A stretch of DNA of 64,000 nt, from NCBI RefSeq assembly GCF_005885675.1, contig NZ_VANR01000005.1:124001-188000 (forward strand), read 5' to 3'. Made by a program: the position numbers and the translations under genes. Within the stretch, counting starts at the first letter, position 1. Every line of letters begins with the position of its first letter. Below the pieces are notes generated by a model. The model had not been told where the DNA came from. It saw only the letters and a list, made by a program, of their open reading frames with translations, and ran no database searches. This document shows positions 41,740 to 52,500 of the stretch, piece by piece. The stretch is from Polaribacter aestuariivivens (lineage in GTDB: Bacteria > Bacteroidota > Bacteroidia > Flavobacteriales > Flavobacteriaceae).

Positions 41740-43044
41740 ATGCAACAAAAAAATAATACTGTAGCAATTATAATTATTGCAAGTTTATTCTTCATATTTG
41801 GTTTTGTTACTTGGATAAATGGAGCATTAATTCCGTTTATGAAAACCATTAACGAACTAACAGAATCTCAATCGTATTTAGTAGCAACAGCTTCTTATAT
41901 TTCTTTTGTAGTCATGGCTTTACCAGCTTCTTATATTTTAGGTAAAATAGGGTACAAAAAAGGAATGTCTTTAGGATTAATTATCATGGCAATTGGCGCG
42001 TTGGTTTTTATTCCTGCAGCAGAAGCTAGAACTTATTGGGTATTTTTAGCAGGAATTTTTATTCAAGGAATTGGAATGACTATTTTACAAACCGCAGCAA
42101 ATCCGTACATCACTATTTTAGGCCCAATTGAAAGTGGTGCAAAACGAATTGCCATTATGGGAATTGCCAATAAAACAGCAGGTGCCTTAGGTTCTTTAAT
42201 TTTTGGAGCTTTATTATTATCAGGAATAGATGAAACTAAATCAAAATTAGCAGGAGCTAGTTTGGAAGAAAAAAATGTACAGTTAGATACTATGGCAGAT
42301 AGCGTTTTTATGCCTTACGTAATTATGGCGGGTGTATTATTTTTATTAGGAATTTTAATAAGAAAAGCACCTTTACCTCATGTAGAAGCTTCTGAAGAAG
42401 AACAAACTGTAGAGGGTAAAACTGCAAAAACAAGTATTTTTCAATTTCCAAATTTATGGTTGGGTGTTATTGCGCTCTTTGTTTATGTAGGGGCAGAAGT
42501 AATTGCAGGAGACACCATTATTGCTTACGGAATTTCACTTGGTTTTACTGGTGAAGAGGCCAAGTATTTTACAACATACACCTTGTTAGCAATGGTTGCC
42601 ACCTATGCTTTAGGGGTTTTCTTAATTCCTAAATATGTAAAACAAAAAACAGCTTTAATTGCAAGTGCTGTATTAGGTATTGTATTTAGTTTCTGCATCT
42701 TAAACACAACTGGTTATACATCAGTATTATTTGTTGCAGCTTTAGGTATTGCAAACGCATTGGTTTGGCCAGCAATTTGGCCTTTAACATTAGATGGTTT
42801 AGGTAAATTTACCAAAACAGGTTCTGCTCTATTAATAATGGCAATTTCTGGTGGCGCAATCATTCCACCTTTATATGGAAGAATTGTAGATGCCAACAAA
42901 CACGAAATGGTTACCAACGGAATTCAAGAAGCTGAAGCCATAGCAACAGCCTCTAATGAAAGTTATTGGATATTAATTCCTTGCTATGCCATCATCCTCT
43001 TTTTTGCCATTTGGGGACATAAAATTAAAAATTGGAAAGTATAG
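41740..43044 (+). CDS. FucP-type sugar:proton symporter (MFS)
   Basis: A 434-residue major-facilitator transporter with 12 helices. It belongs to the fucose/glucose-galactose permease group: FIFGFVTWINGALIPFMK at the first helix, YILGKIGYKKGMSLGL as the MFS A-like loop, GMTILQTAANPYITILGP in helix 4-5 (the family's QTAxNPY motif), then KAPLPHVEASEEEQTVEG as central loop and FVYVGAEVIAGDTIIAYGIS in helix 7. It imports a sugar such as L-fucose, glucose or galactose with protons; the actual sugar is not readable. Start at the ATG 41740, after a TAnnTTTG box. Acetyl-CoA synthetase follows 66 bases later on the same strand. Confidence 0.9.
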   Translation: MQQKNNTVAIIIIASLFFIFGFVTWINGALIPFMKTINELTESQSYLVATASYISFVVMALPASYILGKIGYKKGMSLGLIIMAIGALVFIPAAEARTYWVFLAGIFIQGIGMTILQTAANPYITILGPIESGAKRIAIMGIANKTAGALGSLIFGALLLSGIDETKSKLAGASLEEKNVQLDTMADSVFMPYVIMAGVLFLLGILIRKAPLPHVEASEEEQTVEGKTAKTSIFQFPNLWLGVIALFVYVGAEVIAGDTIIAYGISLGFTGEEAKYFTTYTLLAMVATYALGVFLIPKYVKQKTALIASAVLGIVFSFCILNTTGYTSVLFVAALGIANALVWPAIWPLTLDGLGKFTKTGSALLIMAISGGAIIPPLYGRIVDANKHEMVTNGIQEAEAIATASNESYWILIPCYAIILFFAIWGHKIKNWKV

Positions 43045-43110
43045 TTAGATTTTTTACTTTTAAAATCAAAAAGCTTCACATTCTTAAACAAATAAAATTA
43101 GATTTTTCTC

Positions 43111-45018
43111 ATGAGTAATTACCATATCAAACATTTAGAAGAATATTATCAGGTTTACAGAAAATCGATTCGTGAACCAGAGAATTTTTGGGAAGAAATT
43201 GCCGAAGAACATTTTATTTGGCGAAAAAAATGGGACAAAGTTTTAGAGTGGGATTTTTCTAAACCAGAAATCAAATGGTTTCAAGGTGCAAAATTAAATA
43301 TTACCGAAAATTGTATTGACAGACATTTAGCAACACGTGGTGACAAAACAGCTATTTTATTTGAACCTAATAATCCAAATGAGAAAGCAGAGCACATTTC
43401 TTATAAAAAATTGTATGAGCGCGTTAATCAATTTGCAAATGTTTTAAAAGAAAATGGTATTCAAAAAGGAGATCGAGTATGTATTTATGTACCCATGATT
43501 CCAGAATTAGCCATTGCTACATTGGCTTGTGCTAGAATTGGCGCAATTCACTCTGTCGTTTTTGCAGGTTTTTCATCAACAGCGTTATCTACCAGAATAA
43601 ATGATTCAGATTGTAAAATGGTAATTACTGCAGATGGATCTTTTAGAGGAAATAAAACCATCGATTTAAAAGGAATTGTTGATGATGCGCTAGAAAGTTG
43701 TTCTTGTGTAGAAACTGTTTTGGTTGCAAAAAGAATCAATTCAGATATCAATATGAAAGAAGGTCGTGACAAATGGTTGCAACCTTTATTAGATAGTGCT
43801 TCAAAACAATGCAAAGCAACTGTTATGGATGCAGAAGATCCATTATTTATCTTATATACTTCTGGATCTACAGGAAAACCAAAAGGAATGGTACACACTA
43901 CTGCTGGCTACATGGTATATACAGCTTATACTTTTAAAAATGCATTTCAATACAAAGAAAATGATGTATACTGGTGTACTGCAGATATTGGTTGGATTAC
44001 TGGTCACAGCTATATCGTTTATGGACCTTTAGCAAATGGCGCAACTACAGTTTTATTTGAAGGCGCACCAAGTTATCCTGATTTTGGTCGTTTTTGGAAT
44101 ATTGTAGAAAAACACAAGGTAAATCAGTTTTATACTGCACCAACAGCCATTAGAGCTTTGGCAAAACACGGAACTGAATTGGTAGATAAATATGATTTAT
44201 CGTCATTAAAAGTATTAGGTTCTGTTGGTGAACCCATAAATGAAGAAGCTTGGCATTGGTATAATGATATTGTAGGAAAAGGAAAAAGTCCTATTATAGA
44301 TTCTTGGTGGCAAACAGAAACAGGTGGCATTATGATTACTCCAATTCCATACGTAACTCCAACAAAACCAACCTATGCAACTTTGCCTTTTATTGGAATC
44401 CAACCAGCTTTAATGGATGAAACTGGAAATGAATTAAAAGGAAATCAAGTAGAAGGAAGATTGTGTATTAAGTATCCATGGCCAAGTATCGCTAGAACTA
44501 TTTGGGGGAATCATCAACGTTATAAAGAAACCTATTTTTCTGCATTTGAAAATAAATATTTTACAGGTGATGGTGCTTTACGTGATGAAGTTGGTTACTA
44601 TAGAATTACAGGAAGAGTAGATGACGTAATTATTGTTTCTGGACACAATTTAGGAACTGCACCAATTGAAGACGCTATAAATGAACATCCTGCAGTTGCA
44701 GAAAGTGCTATTGTTGGTTTTCCTCATGATGTTAAAGGAAGTGCCTTATATGGTTATATCACTTTAAAAGAAACTGGCGAAAGTAGAAATCACGATAACT
44801 TAAAAAAAGAAGTAAATCAACTAATTTCTGACAGAATTGGACCTATTGCGAAATTAGATAAAATTCAATTTACAGAAGGTTTACCAAAAACACGTTCTGG
44901 AAAAATTATGCGTCGTATTTTACGTAAAATTGCTTCTAATGATTTGAATAATTTAGGAGATGTGAGTACGTTGCTAAACCCAGAAATTGTAGAAAATATT
45001 ATTAAAAACAAATTATAA
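43111..45018 (+). CDS. acs: Acetyl-coenzyme A synthetase
   Basis: A 635-residue AMP-forming acetate-CoA ligase: acetate plus ATP plus CoA gives acetyl-CoA. Motifs in order: the N-terminal ACAS_N region (YHIKHLEEYYQVYRKSIREPENFWEEIA), the P-loop-like YTSGSTGKPKGMVHTT (about 249-264), DSWWQTETGGIMI (about 395-407) with the acyl-pocket Trp, the hinge region YFTGDGALRDEVGYYRITGRVDDVI, GHNLGTAPIEDAI, and the C-terminal KTRSGKIMRRILRK whose SGK lysine is usually controlled by reversible acetylation. Length is standard for Acs. Ends at a strong two-way terminator. Confidence 0.96.
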   Translation: MSNYHIKHLEEYYQVYRKSIREPENFWEEIAEEHFIWRKKWDKVLEWDFSKPEIKWFQGAKLNITENCIDRHLATRGDKTAILFEPNNPNEKAEHISYKKLYERVNQFANVLKENGIQKGDRVCIYVPMIPELAIATLACARIGAIHSVVFAGFSSTALSTRINDSDCKMVITADGSFRGNKTIDLKGIVDDALESCSCVETVLVAKRINSDINMKEGRDKWLQPLLDSASKQCKATVMDAEDPLFILYTSGSTGKPKGMVHTTAGYMVYTAYTFKNAFQYKENDVYWCTADIGWITGHSYIVYGPLANGATTVLFEGAPSYPDFGRFWNIVEKHKVNQFYTAPTAIRALAKHGTELVDKYDLSSLKVLGSVGEPINEEAWHWYNDIVGKGKSPIIDSWWQTETGGIMITPIPYVTPTKPTYATLPFIGIQPALMDETGNELKGNQVEGRLCIKYPWPSIARTIWGNHQRYKETYFSAFENKYFTGDGALRDEVGYYRITGRVDDVIIVSGHNLGTAPIEDAINEHPAVAESAIVGFPHDVKGSALYGYITLKETGESRNHDNLKKEVNQLISDRIGPIAKLDKIQFTEGLPKTRSGKIMRRILRKIASNDLNNLGDVSTLLNPEIVENIIKNKL

Positions 45019-45076
45019 ATATTGTTCTTAATTACTCTTAAAAGGTAAGTATTTTTTTTTCAATAGATATTTTATT

Positions 45077-45108
45077 AAAAAGCTCTTAATTTAAATTAAG
45101 AGCTTTTT
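45077..45108. terminator. Bidirectional terminator between acs and the zinc-ribbon gene
   Basis: AAAAAGCTCTTAAT pairs with ATTAAGAGCTTTTT (45077-45090 with 45095-45108) around a TTAA loop. It has A-rich and T-rich flanks and would end both convergent transcripts. Confidence 0.9.
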
Positions 45109-45114
45109 AATTAA

Positions 45115-45306
45115 TTAATTAATTGTTTGTATTTGTTTTTCCTTTCTATTTCTTAAAATTAAACCTGAAAATAAATATGGAATTACTAAATAGGTTGTTT
45201 TACAATGAAAACATTTGTAAATTTTAGATTTAGGAATAATTTTCAACAATAAGTTTCTTGATAATCTTTTTCGATAACTTGAGTTGCATGAAGGACATTT
45301 TGACAT
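45115..45306 (-). CDS. Small zinc-ribbon protein
   Basis: A 63-residue protein with two CxxC knuckles, CPSC (residues 4-7) and CFHC (residues 32-35), separated by basic residues; the four cysteines would bind one zinc ion. A hydrophobic stretch (TTYLVIPYLFSGLIL) and a basic tail follow. This matches the many short zinc-ribbon, possibly membrane-touching proteins annotated as hypothetical in flavobacteria. No function can be given. The gene is convergent with acs and shares its terminator. Confidence 0.6.
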   Translation of the reverse strand: MSKCPSCNSSYRKRLSRNLLLKIIPKSKIYKCFHCKTTYLVIPYLFSGLILRNRKEKQIQTIN

Positions 45307-45591
45307 TGGTTGATTGGTTAGTTTAGTTTATAAATCAATTTCTAGGAATTAATCCTTAAACTTTTTCTTTTTCATGCAGCATAACAATCAAACATAATAA
45401 AAATTTCGCAAATAAAAGTAATTAATTATTGCAAATATTTAAAAATATAACACTTTTAATGAAAATTAAATTAAAAATTGTGTAAATATTAACTATTCCT
45501 GTATTCTGTACGTTTCAAACCATAGGTTTTCAACTAAAATGCTATACTATATATAACTTTATGTTTTATATTGCCATAAATTTACAATCAA

Positions 45592-46677
45592 TTGAAAAGA
45601 ATAATTGTTTCTGTTACTAACGATCTTACTACGGATCAAAGAGTGGAAAAAGTATGCAATTCGTTAAAAGGATATGGCTACGAAATTCTTTTAATTGGAC
45701 GTTTTTTGAAAAACTCTGAACCAATTGATAGAAATTACGCCACTAAAAGATTCAAGTTAATTTTTAATACTGGATTTTTATTTTATGCCGAATTTAATTT
45801 GAAATTATTCTTTTTTTTACTTTTTACTAAAAAAGATATTCTATTGGCAAACGACGTAGATACCTTGTTACCTAATTATTTAATTTCAAAATTTCAAAAC
45901 AAAAAATTGGTTTTTGATAGTCATGAGCTTTTTTCTGAAATTCCAGAACTTGTAAAACGTCCTCGTGTAAAAAAAATCTGGCTTGCTATCGAAAATAAAA
46001 TAATTCCTAAATTAAAAAACAATTATACTGTTTGCGATAGTATAGCTAACTACTATCAAAAAAAATACAACACTACTTTTGAAACTATTTTAAATTTACC
46101 ACGTAAAAAAAACATTAAAAAAGGTGTTTTAAATTTTGAAACTCACCAAAGAAAAATCATATTATATCAAGGAGCTGTAAATATTGGACGTGGTTTGGAG
46201 TTAATGATTGAAACTATGAATTACTTAAACAATCATATGCTAATAATTATTGGAAATGGCGATATTTTTAATACATTAAAAACTACTGTTTCTCAAAAAA
46301 AATTAAACCCCAAAATTATTTTTCTGGACAAAATAATACCTGAAAAATTACACAAAATAACACCTTTAGCTGATTTAGGTTTTAGTTTAGAAGAAGATTT
46401 AGGCTTGAATTACAGGTACGCTTTACCAAATAAAATTTTTGATTATATACAAGCAGAAGTACCCGTCATTGCTTCTAACTTACCAGAAATGAAAAAAGTT
46501 ATAACAGCATATCATGTTGGAGAAATTATAGAAAAAAGAGAGCCTAAAGCTTTAGCCAATCAAATTGAAAAAATTTTAGAAAAAGATTTTTCTACCCAAT
46601 TAAAAAAAGCTAAAAAAGATTTGATTTGGCAAAGTCAAGAAGACAAATTGTTAGCTATTTTTAAAAATACACTTTAG
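45592..46677 (+). CDS. Glycosyltransferase (GT4-like)
   Basis: A 361-residue GT-B glycosyltransferase. The Rossmann-like start RIIVSVTNDLTTDQRVEKVCNSLKGYGYE is a known flavobacterial GT4 opening, DILLANDVDTLLPNYLIS and VFDSHELFSE follow (about 80-115), and the nucleotide-sugar half includes LYQGAVNIGRGLELMIE and GLNYRYALPNKIFDYIQAEVPVIASNLPEM (about 265-305). The start is the TTG at 45592; no ATG lies near, and the fold begins at once. The neighbouring 2OG oxygenase gene ends directly against its stop on the other strand, and a second glycosyltransferase follows. Confidence 0.85.
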   Translation: MKRIIVSVTNDLTTDQRVEKVCNSLKGYGYEILLIGRFLKNSEPIDRNYATKRFKLIFNTGFLFYAEFNLKLFFFLLFTKKDILLANDVDTLLPNYLISKFQNKKLVFDSHELFSEIPELVKRPRVKKIWLAIENKIIPKLKNNYTVCDSIANYYQKKYNTTFETILNLPRKKNIKKGVLNFETHQRKIILYQGAVNIGRGLELMIETMNYLNNHMLIIIGNGDIFNTLKTTVSQKKLNPKIIFLDKIIPEKLHKITPLADLGFSLEEDLGLNYRYALPNKIFDYIQAEVPVIASNLPEMKKVITAYHVGEIIEKREPKALANQIEKILEKDFSTQLKKAKKDLIWQSQEDKLLAIFKNTL

Positions 46678-47496
46678 TTATTTTTTGTATTGATGAGGAT
46701 TTTCGCGAATTCCTTTTTTAAAAATTTTACGAATCGTACTTCGTAGTTTATTATCTGCACGCAGTAAAAAATCTTTCATTTTTTCGTTTGGTCTTCCTCT
46801 AAAAGTAGTTATATGAAAATCATCTGAAGCCAATAACGTTTCATTTGAAAAATAATAATTAGATACACAACAACGTACATCATTGCTGGTGACTTTACTT
46901 ACAGAATGCCATGAATATTTATGAGTTGCCATTACAACCAACCTATTAAATTTACTTTCTATAGTCATTTGTTGGTCATTTAACCCTTTGGGCCAAAGCT
47001 CTAAATTACCACCATTTTCTAATTTCCAATTAGGTGAAACGTAGTATAAAATATTTAAAACACGCCATCTGTTTCTATCTTTATCATGAGAATTATCTAA
47101 ATGCGGATTTAAAAAATTGCCTTTTTTCATTAATGACAAACCACCTGCATATAAATTTTCATCTGGAAAAACTGATTCAATTTCGCAAATTTCTGACACC
47201 AAATCCACAATTTCCTTGTCTTGAAAAGCATAAATAACTTCTTCCAATAAAGGGTCGTATTTATTCATTTGAAAAGCAGTAAACTTAAATTCTCTTATGC
47301 TTTTTCTTTGAACTGAATCTTTTACGTTAGGGAATTTTCCATGAATTTCCAAAGCTAAATTTTCTGGCAACAAATCATCTAAATAAAAAAAACCAATTTC
47401 ATTTTTAGATTTTAAAAACTGATCTTTTAAAATTTCTTTATTTTTTTTTAAATTGTTGTAAATAATTTTTGCAATGTCCTTTTTCGTAAAATTCAT
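46678..47496 (-). CDS. 2-oxoglutarate/Fe(II)-dependent oxygenase
   Basis: A 272-residue protein with the double-stranded beta-helix metal triad: His132 and Asp134 in FLNPHLDNSH, His197 in THKYSWHSVSKV, and Arg208 in NDVRCCVSNYYF for 2-oxoglutarate. VLNILYYVSPNWKLENGGNLELWP (147-169) is the usual core strand. It hydroxylates or otherwise oxidises an unknown substrate; related proteins modify amino acids, glycans or natural products. It lies on the opposite strand between two glycosyltransferases, with which it might act, but the strand change makes this weak evidence. Basic C-terminus. Confidence 0.85.
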   Translation of the reverse strand: MNFTKKDIAKIIYNNLKKNKEILKDQFLKSKNEIGFFYLDDLLPENLALEIHGKFPNVKDSVQRKSIREFKFTAFQMNKYDPLLEEVIYAFQDKEIVDLVSEICEIESVFPDENLYAGGLSLMKKGNFLNPHLDNSHDKDRNRWRVLNILYYVSPNWKLENGGNLELWPKGLNDQQMTIESKFNRLVVMATHKYSWHSVSKVTSNDVRCCVSNYYFSNETLLASDDFHITTFRGRPNEKMKDFLLRADNKLRSTIRKIFKKGIRENPHQYKK

Positions 47497-47538
47497 AATT
47501 CTTTTTAAGAAGTATAAAAGTATTCATTTTTTAAATTC

Positions 47539-47546
47539 TACTTTTG
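47539..47546 (+). promoter_or_regulatory. Candidate -7 box for the second glycosyltransferase
   Basis: TACTTTTG matches TAnnTTTG and ends only six bases before the ATG at 47553. The transcript would be leaderless or nearly so, as proposed for rlmB. Confidence 0.45.
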
Positions 47547-47552
47547 TTTAAA

Positions 47553-48671
47553 ATGAAAAAAGTTTTACAAATTGTTTCTTTTGATGTTCCATATCCACCC
47601 AATTATGGTGGTATTATAGATGTGTTTTATAAAATTGAAGCACTTTCCAAATTAGGTGTTTCCATTCATTTACATTGCTATTTAACTAAAAATACTAAGC
47701 AACAAATTGCTTTAGAAAATTTGTGTGAAAGAATTTATTATTATGAAAGAAGCAGTGGTTTGCAAACATTTATTTCTCACCTTCCTTTTCGGGTTAAAAG
47801 CAGAAACAATAAAGCATTAATTATAAATTTAACAGAAATAAATGCACCTATTTTGTTTGAAGGTTTGCATGCTACTTATCCTCTTTACAAAAATAGTTTT
47901 AAAGAAAGTTATGTAAGAACTCATAACATCGAACATCATTATTTCTTAGGTTTAGCAAAAAGCGAAAAGAATATTTTCAAAAAAACCTTCTTTTTTTGGG
48001 AAGCAAAAAAATTAAAAAGGTTTGAAAGTGTTTTAAAAAAAGCGAAAGGTATTTTTTCAATTTCACCTTTTGAGCAAGACTATTTTTCTGAAAAATATGG
48101 TAAAAAAGCAATATATATTCCTGTATTTCATCAAACAGAAATGCAAAATCTTTTAAATTCTAAAAATGAAAAATTTGTTTTATACCATGGAGATTTGCGT
48201 GTTGCAGACAATATAAAAGCTGCTCTTTTTTTAATAAAAACATATAAAAAAAGTAATTTTAAACTAATAATTGCTGGTAGCTGTAAAAACAAAAAGGTAA
48301 TTTCAAAAATTAAAAAACATCCAAACATTATCTTAAAAGAAGTGCCTACTAAAGAAGAGTTAGATACGCTTTTAAAAAATGCTCACGTAAATACTTTGGT
48401 TACTTTTCAAAAAACAGGTATAAAATTAAAATTGCTAAACACGTTGTATAGTGGTAACCATGTTATTGTAAATTCTAAAATGATAGAAGAAACTGGTTTG
48501 GAAACTTTATGTGAAATTGCAGACACAAAATCAGAAATTTTAGAAAAAACTAAAATACTTTTTAATAAAAACTTTACTAACGAAAATCAAAAAAATCGTT
48601 TAAAAATACTCGCTAAGTTTAATCCTGATAATTCAGCAAAAAAAATAATTGACCTTATTTTTAAGAACTAG
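47553..48671 (+). CDS. Glycosyltransferase
   Basis: A 372-residue GT-B-type glycosyltransferase: VLQIVSFDVPYPPNYGGIIDVFYKIEALSKLGVSIHLHCY at the start, YVRTHNIEHHYFLGLAKSE near 115-133 with the His cluster typical of this subfamily, and a C-terminal domain with VLYHGDLRVADNIKAALFLIK and GIKLKLLNTLYSGNHVIVNSKMI. The ATG at 47553 is preferred over the TTG at 47544, which lies inside the promoter box. Acceptor and donor are unknown. The last 11 bases overlap the convergent FtsE-like gene. Confidence 0.85.
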   Translation: MKKVLQIVSFDVPYPPNYGGIIDVFYKIEALSKLGVSIHLHCYLTKNTKQQIALENLCERIYYYERSSGLQTFISHLPFRVKSRNNKALIINLTEINAPILFEGLHATYPLYKNSFKESYVRTHNIEHHYFLGLAKSEKNIFKKTFFFWEAKKLKRFESVLKKAKGIFSISPFEQDYFSEKYGKKAIYIPVFHQTEMQNLLNSKNEKFVLYHGDLRVADNIKAALFLIKTYKKSNFKLIIAGSCKNKKVISKIKKHPNIILKEVPTKEELDTLLKNAHVNTLVTFQKTGIKLKLLNTLYSGNHVIVNSKMIEETGLETLCEIADTKSEILEKTKILFNKNFTNENQKNRLKILAKFNPDNSAKKIIDLIFKN

Positions 48672-49347
48672 CTTGTTGCGCAACTTCAAACAACTCCCCT
48701 CCTTCGCACTTTAATGTTTTTTGTTTAAACTTTACAATTAATTGGTAATCGTGTGTAGCCATTAAAATGGTTTTACCGCTTTTATGAATATTGTTTAATA
48801 GCTCCATTACTTCTAAAGATGTTTTTGGGTCTAAATTTCCAGTTGGCTCATCTGCCAAAATCAATTCAGGGTCGTTTAATAAAGCTCTTGCTATGGCCAC
48901 TCTTTGTTGTTCGCCTCCAGAAAGTTCGTATGTTTTTTTATAGTATTGAGATTTTAAACCTACTTTATCTAAAACTTCATAAATTTTATCTTTCATTAAG
49001 TTTTTATCTTTCCAACCAGTGGCTTTTAAAACAAATTTTAAGTTTTCAAATACATTTCTATCGCTTAAAAGCTTAAAATCTTGAAAAACAATTCCAATTT
49101 TTCTTCTTAAAAAAGGTATTTGCTTTTCTTTTAACGTATTTAAATCAAAATCTACAATAGTTCCTTTACCTTGTCTTAATGGCAAATCTCCATATAAAGT
49201 TTTCATTAAACTACTTTTACCACTTCCTGTTTTACCTATTAAATAGTAGAAGTCGCCAGTATTTATAGTTAAATTAACTTTTGATAATACTAAATTATCT
49301 CTTTGATAAATAGCAGCATTTTCTAATTGTAAAACAGGTTTTTCCAT
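48661..49347 (-). CDS. ftsE: ABC transporter ATP-binding protein, FtsE-like
   Basis: A 228-residue ABC ATPase. Walker A is GKTGSGKSS (38-46), Q-loop VFQDFKLL, signature LSGGEQQR, Walker B LILADEPTGNLD, and the switch His in MATHDY. The overall reading (LPFLRRKIGIVFQDFKLL and LADEPTGNLDPKTS) matches FtsE, which with FtsX transmits cell-division signals to murein hydrolases. No ftsX gene is adjacent in this window, which is common in Bacteroidota; MacB- or LolD-type ATPases are alternatives. It is divergent from the TPR gene. Confidence 0.82.
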   Translation of the reverse strand: MEKPVLQLENAAIYQRDNLVLSKVNLTINTGDFYYLIGKTGSGKSSLMKTLYGDLPLRQGKGTIVDFDLNTLKEKQIPFLRRKIGIVFQDFKLLSDRNVFENLKFVLKATGWKDKNLMKDKIYEVLDKVGLKSQYYKKTYELSGGEQQRVAIARALLNDPELILADEPTGNLDPKTSLEVMELLNNIHKSGKTILMATHDYQLIVKFKQKTLKCEGGELFEVAQQASS

Positions 49348-49509
49348 ACGTTATGAAGTTTCTACAAACTTAAAATTTTCTATTGATTTTTTAACTACAA
49401 ATTACAAACAATTGTTATTTTTACTAAAATTGTTGCAATATTTTTTCTACCCCTATCCAACAAATTAAAAAATTGTTCGTTATTCATTTTGAGTATCAAA
49501 AATAAGTGT

Positions 49510-52500
49510 ATGAAAAATCTTATTCACAAAAAAATATTTCTATCTTTTTTTGTTTTTCTTATCTCATTTACAATGTTTTCGCAACAAACTGTTGCAGATA
49601 CAAACATTTTAAAAGAGTATAATGATGCACTAAAATTATACAATAGCAAAGCATATGCAGCTGCTCAAAACACTTTTAAAACCGTTTTAAATAATGCAGT
49701 TATAGGTTCTAATTTAAAAACCGATGCCACATATTATGAAGCAATGTGTGCCATAAAATTAAATCAAACGAACGCTGATAAAAAAGTACTTTCTTTTGTT
49801 GAAGAGTACCCAAATAGCAATAAAAAAAATGTTTCTTTTTTTAATGTTGGAAATTATTACTTTGCGAATAAAAAAGCTTCTTACGCACTAAAATGGTATC
49901 AAAAAGTAGATACTAAAATACTCTCTAAAGAAAATAAAAAAGAACTTGACTTTAAAATGGGTTATGGTTTTTTAGTAACAAATAATTTACAACTTGCTAA
50001 AGATCGTTTTTTACTTTTAATTAACGATGCAAAATATGGCAACGATTCTAGATATTATTATGGTTACATTGCCTATAAACTAGAAGATTATGGTATTGCA
50101 GAATCTACTTTAAAAGAAATTGCCGATAATGCTACTTACAAAGCCGAAATTTCTTATTACTTATTAGATATTAGTTTTAAAGCTGGTAAATTTAAACGTT
50201 GTATTGAAGTTGGTAAAAAATTATTACCAGACGCAAAAAGAGATTTAAAGTCTGATATTTCTAAAATTATTGGAGAAAGTTATTTCAATTTAGAAGAGTA
50301 TGCTGAAGCAATACCTTACTTAAAAAATTACAGAGGTAAAAAAGGAAAGTGGAACAATACTGATTATTACCAATTAGGATATGCTTACTACAAGCAAAAT
50401 GATTTTGAAAATGCCATTAATAATTTTAATAAAATTATTGATGAAAAAAATAATGTATCACAAAATGCATATTATCATTTAGGTGAATGTTACTTAAATA
50501 TTGATCAAAAAAACGAGGCATTAAATGCTTTTAGATCAGCTTCTGAAATGGATTTTGATAAAAAAATTAAAGAAGATGCTGCTTTAAATTACGCCAAACT
50601 TAGTTACGAAGCTGGCAACCCTTTTGAACCAGTTTCTGAAGTTTTACAAAATTATTTAAAAGCTTATCCAAAATCAAAAGCCTACGAAGAAATTAACAAG
50701 TTAGTAGTAAGCTCCTTTATAAATCAGCAAGATTATCAAGGTGCTTTGGAGTTTCTTGCTCAAAAAAAATCTGAAGAAAATCTTGCCATAATTTTAGAAG
50801 TTTCTTTGTACAGAGGTATTCAGTTATTTACAGAAGAAAAGTACAAACAAGCATTGCCTTTTTTTTCTGAAGCAAAAAAATCTAAAAATATAGAAGCTCA
50901 AGAAAGAGCAAAATTTTGGGAAGCTGAAACTTTATACAGACTTGAAAAATACGAAGATGCAATTACGAAGTTTGAATCTTTTAACAACAACTTACAATCA
51001 AAAAACAAAGAATTTAAATTAACAGATTATTCTATAGGATATGGATATTTTAAATTAAAAAAGTACGATAAAGCAATAGTTGCTTTTAAAACATACTTAG
51101 CTAAAGACTCTATTGAAAACGACACAAAATATGATGCATTAGTAAGATTAGGTGATAGTTATTTCGCATCAAGAAACTACAAAGATGCTTTAAAAGCGTA
51201 TGATAAAGTTGTTGCTGAATTTGGATCAGATTCAGATTATGCACAATATCAAATTGGTATGAGTTATGGTTTTATAGAAAACGATACAGAAAAGTTATTA
51301 GCTCTTAAAAAAGTAATTAACGAATATCAAAATTCAAACTTAAAAGACGATGCTTTGTATCAGCTCGCAACTACTTACACCAAAATTAAGGATAATAAAA
51401 ATGCACATATAGCCTACGATCGTTTGTTAGAAAAATATCCAAATAGTATTTTTATTTCAAGAGCATTACTACGTCAAGGTTTACTGTATTATAATGAAGG
51501 TGAAAATCAACGAGCTTTAATGAAATACAAACAAGTAACTTCTAGATTTCCAAACTCTCCAGATGCTCTTGAAGCTGTTGTAAATGCTAGAAATGTTTAC
51601 ATAGATGATGGAAACTTAAATGATTATGTAAACTGGATTTCTGATCTTAAATTTATAAATGTTAGTAATTCCGATATAGATAATACAGCCTTTGCAGTTG
51701 CAGAAAAAAAATATTTAAATTCAAAAAATGGACTTGAAATAGCTCAAAGTCTTATTGATTACAACAGACAATTTCCTGATGGAATTCATAAAATAAAAGC
51801 CAATTATTATTTGGCAGACGTCTATTTTAAAGTAAAAGAGTTTAAACAAGCAATAACACCCTATCAAAATGTAATTAATGAAGATAGAAACGAGTATACA
51901 GAAGACGCATTAAGCAAATTGGCTCAAATTTATTTACAAGAAGGTAATTACAATGAAGCTTTACCTATTTTAGATCGGTTAGAGTTAGAAGCAAATGGAA
52001 CTGAAAATATTTTATTTGCACAAAGCAATTTAATGAAAGCATATTATGAAACTGGAGCTTATGATTTTGCTGAAGAATATGCTCAAAAGATTTTAAGACA
52101 AGATAAAATAGATAGTAATTTAGAAAATGATGCTCGTATTATTATTGCAAGATCTTCTTTTAAAAATGAAGATTTTACTACGGCTGAAGAATTTTATTCA
52201 GAAATAGAAAAAACTGCAAATGGTGAGTTAATGGCAGAGGCATTATACTACAATGCTTTTTTTAAAAATCAACAAAATCAATATGCAGCATCAAATAAAA
52301 TAGTCCAAAAACTGATTGCAAACTATGCTAATTATAAATATTGGGGCGTAAAAAGTTATGTAATCATGGGAAAAAACTATTACGGTTTAAAGGACATTTA
52401 TCAAGCAACTTTTGTTTTAGAAAACGTTATTAAAAACTTTAAACAATATGAAGACATTATAAAAGAAGCACAAGAAGAGCTGACTAAAATTAAAGAAAAC

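Noticed and set aside
43548..43898. Minus-strand frame opposite acs
   Set aside because: Antisense shadow; acs motifs occupy the same bases.
48661..49347. Complete FtsEX system
   Set aside because: Only the ATPase is present here; no FtsX-like permease is adjacent, so a full system cannot be claimed from this window.
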